Assembly: GCF_001457025.1 (NCBI RefSeq)
Contig: NZ_KQ758599.1
Location: 310,001 to 374,000 of the forward strand
Origin: Pseudarthrobacter enclensis
GTDB lineage: Bacteria; Actinomycetota; Actinomycetes; Actinomycetales; Micrococcaceae
DNA length: 64,000 bases
Direction: 5' to 3'
A program made the position numbers and the translations under genes. Positions within the stretch are counted from its first letter, which is position 1, and every line of letters starts with the position of its first letter. Of this stretch, positions 17,134 to 25,721 are shown piece after piece. The notes beneath the pieces are model-generated. The model was given only the letters and a program-made list of their open reading frames with translations. It was not told the origin of the DNA and ran no database searches.

Positions 17134-18038
17134 GCGGACACGACCACAGCCACGAAGCAAGCAACCGGACCAAGCTCATCATCGTCTTCGCTGTCACGGC
17201 TTCAGTCATGGTTGCCGAGATCATCGGCGCGCTCCTCACCGGAAGCCTCGCGCTGCTGGCTGATGCTGGACACATGTTCACCGACGCCGCCGGCCTGCTG
17301 ATCGCACTGATCGCGGCGTCCCTGGCCCTCAAGCCCGCCACCCTGGAACGGACCTGGGGATACAAGCGAGCCGAGATCGTTGCGGCCGCGGGGCAGGCGG
17401 CCCTGCTGCTCGGGGTGGGCGGGTTCGTCATCGTCGAGGGCATCCGCAGGCTCCTCGAACCGCCGCAAGTGGCCGGATCCACCATGCTGTGGTTCGGCGT
17501 CATCGGCCTGGCGGGCAATGCCGTAGGCCTGGCGGTGCTGGCGTCCGGGCGGCACCACAACTTCAACATGAAAGCAGCGTTCCTTGAAGTCCTGAACGAC
17601 GCTTTGGGATCGGTGGCCGTCATTGCTGCCGCCGTCATCATCGCCCTGACCGGCTGGACCCGCGCCGACGCCCTGGTCTCCCTGCTCATTGGCGCGCTGA
17701 TCATTCCCCGGACGCTGAAACTGCTGCGGGACACCGTTAACGTCCTGATGGAGAACGCCCCTGCCGGACTGGACCTGGGCAAGGTCCGCGACCACATCCT
17801 CGCCTTGCCGCACGTCATCGATGTCCATGACCTGCACGCCTCCCTGGTGGCGTCCGGCACGCCGGTCCTGTCGGCCCACGTCACGGTTCAGGACACCTGC
17901 ATGAAGGACGGGCATGCCGCCACCATCCTGGCAGACCTGCAGCGCTGCGTTGCCGAGCACTTCGACGTCAGCATCGAACACTCCACCTTCCAGATCGAGC
18001 CCGCCGCCCACCGCGACCAGGAAACCATCCGACACTGA
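17130..18038 (+). CDS. CDF family zinc/cadmium-type exporter
   Basis: A 302-residue cation diffusion facilitator of the CzcD/ZitB kind. It starts with a His-rich segment (SGHDHSHEAS), then six helices with the conserved pairs in LLADAGHMFTDAAGLL (H and D) and FLEVLNDALGSV (the matching N/D site), and a C-terminal cytoplasmic domain of about 90 residues with HDLHASLVASG and a VSIEHSTFQIE ending. Members exchange Zn, Cd or Co for protons. The translation start overlaps the stop of the preceding exporter, and its stop overlaps the next gene (TGATG). Its presence beside another CDF protein suggests division of labour between metals. Confidence 0.92.
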   Translation: MSGHDHSHEASNRTKLIIVFAVTASVMVAEIIGALLTGSLALLADAGHMFTDAAGLLIALIAASLALKPATLERTWGYKRAEIVAAAGQAALLLGVGGFVIVEGIRRLLEPPQVAGSTMLWFGVIGLAGNAVGLAVLASGRHHNFNMKAAFLEVLNDALGSVAVIAAAVIIALTGWTRADALVSLLIGALIIPRTLKLLRDTVNVLMENAPAGLDLGKVRDHILALPHVIDVHDLHASLVASGTPVLSAHVTVQDTCMKDGHAATILADLQRCVAEHFDVSIEHSTFQIEPAAHRDQETIRH

Positions 18039-18730
18039 TGACACAGACACCCACCACATCCCGCACAGCCCCGGGCGGCGCCGCCCGGATTCGCCTGGCC
18101 ATCTGGATCCTCCTCGGCCTGATTGTTGCCGGGGGAGTGGCGTGGTACGTCCTCGCCACCGCCGCCCAACCCTCACCGCCGGACGTCCAGCCCGCAACCG
18201 ATGCCCGGCTGGTCCGCGAAGACAGCCACCGGGTCACTGCTCCCGCCACGGAGAAGGCACAGCTCGTGGAATTCCTCGACTTCGAATGCGAGTCCTGCCT
18301 GGCCGCCGAACCCCTCGTCGCCAAACTCAAGCAGGAATACGGGGACCGGATCACGTTCGTCCACCGCTACTTCCCGCTGCCCGGCCACCGGAACTCAGGC
18401 ACTGCCGCGCTCGCTGTGGAAGCGGCGGCCCAGCAGGGAAAGTACCAGGAGATGGCCGGCAGACTCTTCGAAACCCAGCCGCAGTGGGGCGGGAAGCAGG
18501 ACTCCCAGGCCGGGGTGTTCCGGCAGTTTGCCCAAGAGCTCGGCCTGGACCTGGCCGCGTACGACGCCGCCGTCGCGGACGAGCAGACCAAGGAAAGGAT
18601 CCGCCGCGACATCGCCGACGGCAAGGCGCTGGGCGTCACCGGTACACCGACGTTCTTCCTCAATGGCAAGAAGCTCACCCTGGACACCGAACAGCAGTTC
18701 CGCCAGTTGCTCACCGACGCCGCCAGGTAG
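18038..18730 (+). CDS. Membrane-anchored DsbA/thioredoxin-like protein
   Basis: A 230-residue protein with one N-terminal helix (IRLAIWILLGLIVAGGVAWYVL) and a periplasm-like facing DsbA-type domain. The active site is CESC in FLDFECESC, followed by a helical insertion and the cis-Pro loop VTGTPTFFLNGK. It is a disulfide oxidoreductase or isomerase acting outside the membrane. As the last gene of the metal operon it may protect or repair cysteines damaged by thiophilic metals or help mature exported Cys proteins; this role is inference from the operon. Single-base overlap with the exporter gene (TGATG). Confidence 0.85.
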   Translation: MTQTPTTSRTAPGGAARIRLAIWILLGLIVAGGVAWYVLATAAQPSPPDVQPATDARLVREDSHRVTAPATEKAQLVEFLDFECESCLAAEPLVAKLKQEYGDRITFVHRYFPLPGHRNSGTAALAVEAAAQQGKYQEMAGRLFETQPQWGGKQDSQAGVFRQFAQELGLDLAAYDAAVADEQTKERIRRDIADGKALGVTGTPTFFLNGKKLTLDTEQQFRQLLTDAAR

Positions 18731-18840
18731 CCGCTGGCCGGGTGCCCTGCCTCTTGCGGCAAACTTGTGGTTGGTTCCAGGGCCCGCGCCATTAGTATCT
18801 GAGTAAGAAGTCACCCTGCTTACTGGTTTGGGGTTGGATC

Positions 18841-19671
18841 ATGGTCGAAGCACTCACCGCGGAGGCGGTGGCCCGGCGCAATAACGTCACGGTGTTAGGC
18901 CGCCAGGACGGGCCGGTGATGCTGTTCGCCCACGGCTACGGGTGCGACCAGGACGTGTGGCGGCGGCTGGTACCCTACTTCGCCGACGACTACAGGGTGG
19001 TGCTTTTCGACCACGTCGGCGCCGGCCACTCCGACATCGAGGCCTACGACAGGGAAAAATACGGGACACTGGACGGTTACGCCGCCGACATCCTGGAGAT
19101 CTGCGCGGCATTTGACCTGACCGACGTCGTCCTCGTGGGGCACAGCGTCAGCGCCATCATCGCCCTGATCGCCGCAGCCAACGAACCGGAGCGGTTCTCC
19201 CGCTTGGTGCTGGTGGCCCCGTCGCCCCGCTACACCAACGACGCCGCTGACGGCTACCTTGGCGGCTTCACGCAGGAAGACATCGACGGGTTGCTGGCAT
19301 CCCTGGACAGCAACTACTTCGCCTGGGCCGAAGCCCTCGCTCCCATGGCCATGGGGAACCCGGACGCGCCCGAATACGCAGAAGAGCTCCGGAGCAGCTT
19401 CTGCCGGACCAACCCGGCCATTGCACGCCACTTCGCCCGGGTCACGTTCCTCTCGGACAGCCGCTACATCCTGGACCGGGTCCGCTCCGACAGCCTGGTG
19501 CTGCAATGCTCTGATGACCTGCTGGCTCCCACGGAAGTGGGATCCTACGTGCACCGGCACCTTGGCCACAGCTCCCTGGTCCGCCTGCAGGCCACCGGGC
19601 ACTGCCCGCACGTCAGCGCACCCGGGGCCACCGCGCAGGCCATCCGCCGATACCTTCGGCAGCGCCCATGA
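18841..19671 (+). CDS. RsbQ-like alpha/beta hydrolase
   Basis: A 276-residue alpha/beta hydrolase with the catalytic triad Ser102 (GHSVS), Asp225 or Asp226 (QCSDDLLAP) and His257 (GHCPHVSAP). The motifs and the absence of a lid match RsbQ of Bacillus, which makes or binds a small hydrophobic ligand for the PAS phosphatase RsbP and switches on the general stress response. Similar proteins make strigolactone-like or karrikin responses in plants. Here the partner encoded 4 bases away is a PAS-GGDEF-EAL protein rather than an RsbP phosphatase. The stop overlaps that partner's ATG. A ribosome site (GGGGTTGGA) precedes the start. Confidence 0.85.
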   Translation: MVEALTAEAVARRNNVTVLGRQDGPVMLFAHGYGCDQDVWRRLVPYFADDYRVVLFDHVGAGHSDIEAYDREKYGTLDGYAADILEICAAFDLTDVVLVGHSVSAIIALIAAANEPERFSRLVLVAPSPRYTNDAADGYLGGFTQEDIDGLLASLDSNYFAWAEALAPMAMGNPDAPEYAEELRSSFCRTNPAIARHFARVTFLSDSRYILDRVRSDSLVLQCSDDLLAPTEVGSYVHRHLGHSSLVRLQATGHCPHVSAPGATAQAIRRYLRQRP

Positions 19672-21416
19672 CGGACACCGCCGGACGGCCCGTGGCCAAT
19701 TTCGAAGCACTCTTCCACCAGGCGCCGTGCGGCTACCTGATCACGGACGACGGCGGCCGCATCGCCGCCGTCAATGACACCTTTGTGCGGTGGACCGGTT
19801 TCAGCCGGGCGGCCCTGCTGGGGCGCACCCTGCAGTCCCTCATGCCCGTGGGCGACCAGATCCTGTATGCAACGCACTGTATCCCGCAATTAGGCATCAC
19901 CGGGTCTGTCTCCGAAGTGGCGGTGGACTTTATCGGTGCCGACGGCATCCGCCGCCCCGCGCTCCTGTCCGCCTCCCGTTTTGCGCCTGCCGGCGGCGGC
20001 ACGGACAGTGTCCGGGTCATCATCTTCAGCGCCCACGAGCGCCGGCAGTTCGAAAAAGAACTGGTGTCCGCCCTGCGGGCCGCCGAGGACTCGGACGCCA
20101 GGCGTGCCCAGGCGGAACGGGAACTCCAGCGGCTGGCCCTGCACGATGCACTGACCGGGTTGCCCAACCGCGCAGGACTCAAGGCACGCCTCGACGAACT
20201 AACGTCCGGGGGCAGCGGGGAGACCCTGGCGGCGTTCTTCATCGACCTGGACCACTTCAAGGCAGTCAATGACAGTTTGGGCCACGGGGCGGGGGACTCG
20301 CTGCTGGTGTCCGCGGCGGAACGGCTGGCCGCCGCCGTCGAGGGAACGGCCCTGGTGGGAAGGCTGTCCGGGGATGAATTCGTCGTGCTGGGGGCATTAC
20401 CCGGGGCCGAAGACGCAACAGCGCTCGCTGGCCGGCTGCTGGAAGTGCTCGCAGCGCCCATCAACATCGAGGGCCTGGAAATCATCACGTCGGCCAGCAT
20501 CGGCATCGCCATCGCCAGGGACGGCGAAGACACCGTGGACGACCTGATCCGCCGGGCCGACATCGCCATGTACCGTGCCAAGGAACGCGGCCGCAACCGG
20601 TGGGAGCTGCATCGGCCGGCGCCGTCCGACCCCAACGTGGACCGGCTCCGGGCCTTGGGCGAATTGCGCCGCGGCATCGGCGAAGGCGCCCTCCGGGTGC
20701 ACTACCAGCCGCGGATCGACCTTCACACCGGCCGGCCCAGCGGAGTGGAGGCGCTGGTGAGGTGGCAGCACCCCACCCGGGGCCTGTTGCCGCCGTCGGA
20801 ATTCATCTCCATGGCCGAGGAATCCGGGCTGGTGAGGCCCTTGGGTGCGTGGGTACTCGACGAAACCCTGAAACTGGCGGAGAGCCTGCGCCGGGACAGC
20901 CAAGCCGGCGCCGCGCTGGAGTTTGCAGTGAACCTTTCAGCCCGGCAGCTCAACGATCCGGGGCTGGTGTCCATGGTGGAGGGGGCACTCCGGCGCACGG
21001 AGATGGACCCTGCGATGCTGCTGCTGGAAATTACCGAGACGGCCCTGATGCAGGACCCCACAGCGGCATTGGAGTCACTCACCGCCCTGAAGAACCTGGG
21101 CGTCGGGCTGGCCGTGGACGACTTCGGCACCGGCTATTCCAGCCTTACCTACCTCAAGAAGTTCCCCATCAACGAACTGAAAATCGACCGGTCCTTCATC
21201 ATGGGGCTCGGCTCCGACACCGGTGACTCAGCCATTGTGGGAAGCTGCATCGGCCTGGCCCACGCGGTGGGAATCCGGGCCGTGGCCGAGGGAGTGGAAA
21301 CGGAAGGCCAGGTGGAGGCACTGCAGACCATGGGCTGCGACCTTGCGCAGGGCTACCTGTTCGCCCGCCCGCTGCCGGAGCAGCGGCTCAGGGAATGGCT
21401 CAGCGCCAACGCTTAA
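19668..21416 (+). CDS. PAS-GGDEF-EAL cyclic di-GMP signalling protein
   Basis: A 582-residue cytoplasmic protein. A PAS domain (about 8-120, with the ITDDGGRIAAVNDTFVRWTGF core) is followed by a short coiled linker, a GGDEF domain with signature SGDEF (residues 234-238) and an EAL domain with EAL at 361-363. The SGDEF variant retains Asp-Glu-Phe and such variants are often still active. The EAL domain has VALVRWQHP-like surroundings, NLSARQL, LEITETAL, DDFGTGYSSL and LKIDRSFI, which include the metal ligands and base, so phosphodiesterase activity is likely. It is translationally coupled to the RsbQ-like gene; the PAS domain would receive its ligand. Confidence 0.92.
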   Translation: MTDTAGRPVANFEALFHQAPCGYLITDDGGRIAAVNDTFVRWTGFSRAALLGRTLQSLMPVGDQILYATHCIPQLGITGSVSEVAVDFIGADGIRRPALLSASRFAPAGGGTDSVRVIIFSAHERRQFEKELVSALRAAEDSDARRAQAERELQRLALHDALTGLPNRAGLKARLDELTSGGSGETLAAFFIDLDHFKAVNDSLGHGAGDSLLVSAAERLAAAVEGTALVGRLSGDEFVVLGALPGAEDATALAGRLLEVLAAPINIEGLEIITSASIGIAIARDGEDTVDDLIRRADIAMYRAKERGRNRWELHRPAPSDPNVDRLRALGELRRGIGEGALRVHYQPRIDLHTGRPSGVEALVRWQHPTRGLLPPSEFISMAEESGLVRPLGAWVLDETLKLAESLRRDSQAGAALEFAVNLSARQLNDPGLVSMVEGALRRTEMDPAMLLLEITETALMQDPTAALESLTALKNLGVGLAVDDFGTGYSSLTYLKKFPINELKIDRSFIMGLGSDTGDSAIVGSCIGLAHAVGIRAVAEGVETEGQVEALQTMGCDLAQGYLFARPLPEQRLREWLSANA

Positions 21417-21555
21417 AGCACACTCCGCCCTGTCCGGTGCAGCTACCCGTATCTGCGGGTACAGCGGCATCGTGGGACAGGACGGAGGGCGGGACTATCA
21501 AAGACTTGGCCGGCACTCTGGCCCGATCGGGGGGCTCTATGGTGCCGGACCTGCG

Positions 21556-21879
21556 CTATGCGGCCAGGCGGGCGGCCGCTGTGGGAACGGGCCGCCGCGG
21601 TGCCAGGACGCTGATGGTGCACGGCGCCTGGTGGGGATCGATCCTGGCGGGCAGGTGGCGGGTTTGGGACGCGGTATGGAGCATGTCCAGCGCAGCTTCA
21701 TCCACGAAGGCCTGCGAGATATCCAGCTCCAGGTCCAGGCCTTCCCTGAGGGAATTGGCCCGCTTTGCTACTACGTATAAGGCGTTGACGCTGTGAACGG
21801 TGATATGCCCCTTTGCAATCACCTTCGCACGCGCACGGTCGAGATCTACACGGACAACAATGTTCAGCTTCGAATTCAA
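21556..21879 (-). CDS. STAS domain protein (anti-anti-sigma factor-like)
   Basis: A 107-residue protein with a STAS-like alternation of strands and helices (VVRVDLDRARAKVIAKGHI, LELDISQAFVDEAALDMLHTA). In canonical RsbV/SpoIIAA proteins the phosphorylated serine sits in DSSGL; here the same place reads DEAAL, so it cannot be switched by phosphorylation in the usual way. The start is TTG at 21879 with GGGGAAGG eight bases upstream. It converges with the PAS-GGDEF-EAL gene, so a link to that signalling pair is possible but not shown. Confidence 0.65.
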   Translation of the reverse strand: MNSKLNIVVRVDLDRARAKVIAKGHITVHSVNALYVVAKRANSLREGLDLELDISQAFVDEAALDMLHTASQTRHLPARIDPHQAPCTISVLAPRRPVPTAAARLAA

Positions 21880-22034
21880 GTGGTAAAGCCTTCCCCGGCA
21901 TAGGCTGCGACGCTGCAGCTTTTTGCATGGCCGTTTTCTTCAGCCTCATACAGATTAGGGGCTGAATGTGATCCACGCAACAGGTTTACGAATTTATTAC
22001 CGAAGCCGCCGATGCTGATGTTGTGACGCCGGGC

Positions 22035-22400
22035 TCAGCCCACCACCTCGGGCAGCCTGCCGGCGACGTCGGGAAGCCGGCCCGTCAGCACCGCCACCGG
22101 CGCCGTTGACCAGCGCTGCCGCTCCGGCTCAAACGAAACCACCGCGGACGCGTCGCTGGCCCGTGCCTCGTCCATGGCCAGCAAAAGGGCGTCCTCCATG
22201 TGCCGGGCGTACTCCAGCCGTTCGCCCAGGCTGCCCTGCAGTTCGGAGTCATCGATGAGGACGTGGCTTTTGCCCTCCACAATGACCTTCAGCAAAAACC
22301 CCTGGTCCTCATGGAGGGACCCCCGGGTGGACGAAATCTCGGTGATTCTGTCTGCCCGGACCAGCCCGTTGCCGAGCGTGCGGATCCACACTTCACCCAT
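22035..22400 (-). CDS. Hypothetical cytoplasmic protein
   Basis: A 121-residue soluble protein with no signal peptide or membrane segment. It reads MGEVWIRTLGNGLVRADRIT and LLKVIVEGKSHVLIDDSELQG, a mix of short strands, followed by a charged helix (EYARHMEDALLLAMDEARAS) and a Ser/Pro tail. I recognise no family. The start is supported by a strong GGGGAGGT ribosome site; further upstream in-frame sequence is Arg/Gly-rich and unlikely to be coding. Confidence 0.65.
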   Translation of the reverse strand: MGEVWIRTLGNGLVRADRITEISSTRGSLHEDQGFLLKVIVEGKSHVLIDDSELQGSLGERLEYARHMEDALLLAMDEARASDASAVVSFEPERQRWSTAPVAVLTGRLPDVAGRLPEVVG

Positions 22401-22582
22401 CGAATGACCTCCCCTTGGCTTAGGGCGCGGAACAGCACCCCTAAGGCGAAATTTACTCCTCCTGGCGCCGTTTGTGACCCCCGAATTTCTGGCACTCACG
22501 TTGGCCTCGATGCCGCGGGACGCCCCTCCTGCGGGACCTTCGCCCCTTACCGTCTGGCCAGCACGCGGGCCACCCTGTTGGC

Positions 22583-22864
22583 ATGACGTCGACGGGCCCA
22601 GCCGGTGGGATCGGTTCCGCACTCGTCAACGCCGTGCTGCTGTGGGCCATCAATATCTGGCCGGGCTGGCGCGCGGTTCCCTTCCTCACCGGGGACGTGG
22701 AGCTGGTGCTCGGCGCTGTCAACGCCTCACTCATCGCCGGCATCACCGCAAACCTCCTCTTCGCGGTTGTGAGGTCGCGGGGATTGCAGGCCCTCGGGAA
22801 CCTGGTGGTTCTCGCCTTTGGACTGGCCGCCCTGATCCGGCTCTGGGACGTCTTCCCCCTTTGA
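22583..22864 (+). CDS. Small membrane protein, hypothetical
   Basis: A 93-residue protein with about three hydrophobic stretches (ALVNAVLLWAINIWPGW, VLGAVNASLIAGITANLLFAVV, LGNLVVLAFGLAALIRLW). No family is evident to me. It is transcribed towards a short possible gene and an MFS transporter. The ribosome site is weak. Confidence 0.6.
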   Translation: MTSTGPAGGIGSALVNAVLLWAINIWPGWRAVPFLTGDVELVLGAVNASLIAGITANLLFAVVRSRGLQALGNLVVLAFGLAALIRLWDVFPL

Positions 22865-22895
22865 CTTTTCCGGTGGCTGGTCCGGGTGGACCGCC

Positions 22896-23009
22896 GTGGC
22901 CAGGGCTTTCCTGGTGCTCGGCATGGCAGGAACCGTCATCGGTGCGGTGGCGGAGATAGTGGCGTTGTTTCGTTCCTTGACAGGGGCCGGTTCCCGGGCA
23001 CGGCAGTAA
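22896..23009 (+). CDS. Possible 37-residue hydrophobic peptide
   Basis: A short GTG-initiated frame after GGTGGA, encoding one helix (FLVLGMAGTVIGAVAEIVALF) and a basic tail (GSRARQ). It lies between the small membrane protein and the MFS gene. Too short to be sure; the helix and ribosome site are the only support. Confidence 0.25.
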   Translation: MARAFLVLGMAGTVIGAVAEIVALFRSLTGAGSRARQ

Positions 23010-23112
23010 CCGGCCGGCCCGGAGGGAGCCGGCGGCCGCCTCCTGCCACAGACTGTTTCGCAGGTTGACGCCGTGCGCAGGGCAACAGGGGCGCAGCCCT
23101 AGGATAAATCTG

Positions 23113-24330
23113 ATGACTTCCCCCGACGACTCCCAACCGTTCAGCCTGCGCGGCATTGCCGTGGCCGCTTTCGGACCAACCCTGCTGTTCGGGCTCGGCC
23201 AGGGAGCCATCCTTCCGGTGGTGGCCCTGACCGCCCGCGACCTGGGCGCCTCGGTGCCGGTGGCAGCCCTCATCGTCACCCTCATGGGCCTGGGCTCCTG
23301 GTTCTTCAATCTCCCGGCATCCCTGGTAACGCTCCGGTTCGGTGAGCGCTGGTCCATCGTGGGAGCAGCTGTCGCCGCCGGCCTCGCACTTGCCGCCGCA
23401 GGGCTCTCTTCCCTGGCGCCCAACGGACTGTGGCTGCTGGCCGTGGCGATGGCCGTCGTCGGAATGTCCGGCAGCGTCTTTGGCTTGGCCCGGCAGAAGT
23501 ACCTCACCGAGGCCGTGCCGGTGGAGTTCCGTGCCCGCGCCCTGTCCACGCTGGGCGGCGTGAACCGGATCGGCGTGTTCATCGGGCCGTTCCTGGGCGC
23601 AGCCGTGATGCAGTTCGGGGGCACCAACGGTGCCTACTGGGTGGGGGTGGTGGCCATGGCCGCCGCGGCCCTGCTGTCCCTCACCATCCCGGACCTGGCG
23701 GCTCCGGACGCGTCCGACGGCGGCGCGGCGGGACCGCAGCCGACGCTGCGGAGCGTCGCGGCCTCCCACGCAGGGGTCTTTCTGTCGGTGGGGATCGGGA
23801 TCCTGCTGCTGTCCGCCCTCCGCTCGTCCCGGCAGGTGGTCATTCCTTTGTGGGCGGACCACCTGGGCATGGACGCCACGTCCGCGTCACTGATTTACGG
23901 TCTGTCCGGGGCCATCGACATGCTGGTGTTCTACCCGGCCGGGAAGCTCATGGACCGCAAGGGCAGGCAGTTCGTGGCGGTCCCATCCACGCTGCTGATG
24001 GGCGCCGCCCTGGTACTGATCCCGCTGACCGGCTCCTTCACCGGGCTGCTGCTGGCGGCGCTGCTGATCGGATTCGGCAACGGCATCAGCTCCGGGCTGG
24101 TCATGACCCTCGGAGCCGACTTCTCGCCGGACCGCGGCCGCGGCCAGTTCCTGGGACTGTGGCGGTTCATGGCCGATGCCGGGTCAACGGGCGGGCCCGT
24201 GCTGCTCTCCGCGGTGACCGCCGCCGCATCCCTGGGCGCGGGGATCTCCGCCACCGGCGTCCTGGGCTTTGCCGCGGCGGCCGTGTTCGCCGTCGTGATT
24301 CCACGCCTGAAGCACCGCCGCAACTACTGA
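23113..24330 (+). CDS. MFS transporter
   Basis: A 405-residue transporter with about twelve helices and the pattern of small-molecule exporters: GLGQGAILPVVALTARDLGA in helix 1 and FYPAGKLMDRKGRQFVAV between helices 8 and 9, the repeated family loop. The substrate is unknown. Start at ATG 23113, where a TAGGAT hexamer ends eight bases upstream, is preferred to an upstream ATG at 23065 without support. A 43-bp palindrome follows the stop. Confidence 0.85.
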   Translation: MTSPDDSQPFSLRGIAVAAFGPTLLFGLGQGAILPVVALTARDLGASVPVAALIVTLMGLGSWFFNLPASLVTLRFGERWSIVGAAVAAGLALAAAGLSSLAPNGLWLLAVAMAVVGMSGSVFGLARQKYLTEAVPVEFRARALSTLGGVNRIGVFIGPFLGAAVMQFGGTNGAYWVGVVAMAAAALLSLTIPDLAAPDASDGGAAGPQPTLRSVAASHAGVFLSVGIGILLLSALRSSRQVVIPLWADHLGMDATSASLIYGLSGAIDMLVFYPAGKLMDRKGRQFVAVPSTLLMGAALVLIPLTGSFTGLLLAALLIGFGNGISSGLVMTLGADFSPDRGRGQFLGLWRFMADAGSTGGPVLLSAVTAAASLGAGISATGVLGFAAAAVFAVVIPRLKHRRNY

Positions 24331-24339
24331 CTTGCTCTA

Positions 24340-24382
24340 TCAGTTGGAGTCCCTAAAACCGCATTTTGGGGACTCCAAGTGA
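24340..24382. repeat. Palindromic intergenic element, copy A
   Basis: TTGGAGTCCCTAAAA (24344-24358) pairs with TTTTGGGGACTCCAA (24364-24378) with one T-G wobble and a 5-base loop; the stem extends outwards with one mismatch. It begins nine bases after an MFS stop codon. The core GTCCCTAAAACC is shared with the element at 36296-36338. Confidence 0.75.
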
Positions 24383-24414
24383 TGGGGCAACGGGGTGTGG
24401 AGGACACTGGTCCC

Positions 24415-25635
24415 ATGGATGCTGATGCCAACCGGAAAATCGAGCGGGACTGCGTGATCGCCGGCGGGGGACCGGCCGGAATGGTCCTGGGCTACCTCCT
24501 GGCCCGTGCGGGACTTCGGGTCACCGTCCTGGAAAAGCATGCGGACTTCCTTCGCGACTTCCGCGGCGACACGGTCCACCCCTCCACCATCACCCTGCTG
24601 GGCGAACTGGGCCTGCGGAACCGCTTCCTGGACCTGCCGCTAACCCGCATCAGCACCCTGGATGTGGTGTTCGACGGCGACCGTTTCACCATGGCCGACT
24701 TCGGTACGCTGCCCGGGCCGGACAACTTCCTGGTCTTCGCCCCGCAATGGGACTTCCTGAACTTCCTGGCGGCAGAAGCGGCGTCCCTCCCAGGATTCGA
24801 ACTGCGGATGAGCACGCGGGCAGACGGACTGGTGTACGACGGCGGCCGCATCGCCGGCGTCCGGGCCACCGGACCGGAGGGGAGCCTCGAGCTGCGCGCA
24901 CCGCTTACGGTCGCCGCTGACGGGCGCGCATCAATACTGCGCAACGACGCAGGCCTCCATCCCACCGGGTTCGGCGTACCGATCGACGTGCTGTGGTTCC
25001 ACCTGCCCAAACCGCCGCAGCCGGTTCCCGCCACGCTGGGCTACGCCTCCGCCAGGGGCCTGGTCCTGACCCTCGACCGCGGCAGCTACTACCAGTCCGG
25101 GATGGTCATTCCAAAGGACGGCTTCGAGGGCATCAAGGCCCAGGGGATCGAGGCGTTCCGGGACCGCCTCACCGCCGCCGCTCCGCACCTCGCCGGCCCG
25201 GCCCGGAGCATCACCGGCTGGGAGCAGATCAAGCTGCTGTCCGTCAGGATCAACCGCCTGGACACGTGGCACCGGCCCGGGTTCATCGCGATCGGCGACG
25301 CCGCGCACGCCATGTCACCCATGTTCGGCGTGGGCATCAACTACGCCATCCAGGACGCCGTGGCGCTCGCCAACGCCGTCATCCCGGAACTGGCCCGCGG
25401 GACCGTGTCAGACCGGACGCTGGCCGACGTCCAGAAGCGCCGCCAGGTTCCCGTCAGGAAGATGCAGCGGATCCAGCGACTGGGGCACCGGGCCATCGCC
25501 CGGCGGCCACGGGGGAGCCGCTTGGTTCCCCGGCCCGTGTCCTGGGCCCTGCGCGGTCTCTCCCCGGTCCTGCGCCGCGCCACCGCACGCTTCATCGGCG
25601 TAGGGTTCCGGCCGGAGCACCCCGCCGGCGCCTGA
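24415..25635 (+). CDS. FAD-dependent aromatic-ring hydroxylase-like monooxygenase
   Basis: A 406-residue flavoprotein of the UbiH/PHBH group. The dinucleotide-binding motif CVIAGGGPAGMVLGYLLARAGLRVTVLEKH opens the protein; RADG and a DG-like motif follow near residue 160, and the second FAD motif IAIGDAAHAMSPMFGVGINYAIQDA is near 290. These enzymes insert oxygen into aromatic or related substrates with NAD(P)H. The genuine start is probably 24415 behind GGAGGA; the upstream frame runs into palindrome A. It stands alone, so the substrate cannot be guessed. Confidence 0.85.
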   Translation: MDADANRKIERDCVIAGGGPAGMVLGYLLARAGLRVTVLEKHADFLRDFRGDTVHPSTITLLGELGLRNRFLDLPLTRISTLDVVFDGDRFTMADFGTLPGPDNFLVFAPQWDFLNFLAAEAASLPGFELRMSTRADGLVYDGGRIAGVRATGPEGSLELRAPLTVAADGRASILRNDAGLHPTGFGVPIDVLWFHLPKPPQPVPATLGYASARGLVLTLDRGSYYQSGMVIPKDGFEGIKAQGIEAFRDRLTAAAPHLAGPARSITGWEQIKLLSVRINRLDTWHRPGFIAIGDAAHAMSPMFGVGINYAIQDAVALANAVIPELARGTVSDRTLADVQKRRQVPVRKMQRIQRLGHRAIARRPRGSRLVPRPVSWALRGLSPVLRRATARFIGVGFRPEHPAGA

Positions 25636-25721
25636 CGTTCGCGCGGTCCGCTGACAGGCAAAACGGGTGTTTGCCTGGCGGGTTTGGTGGGTAGACGGCG
25701 GTCCCCGGTTATCCTCGACAC

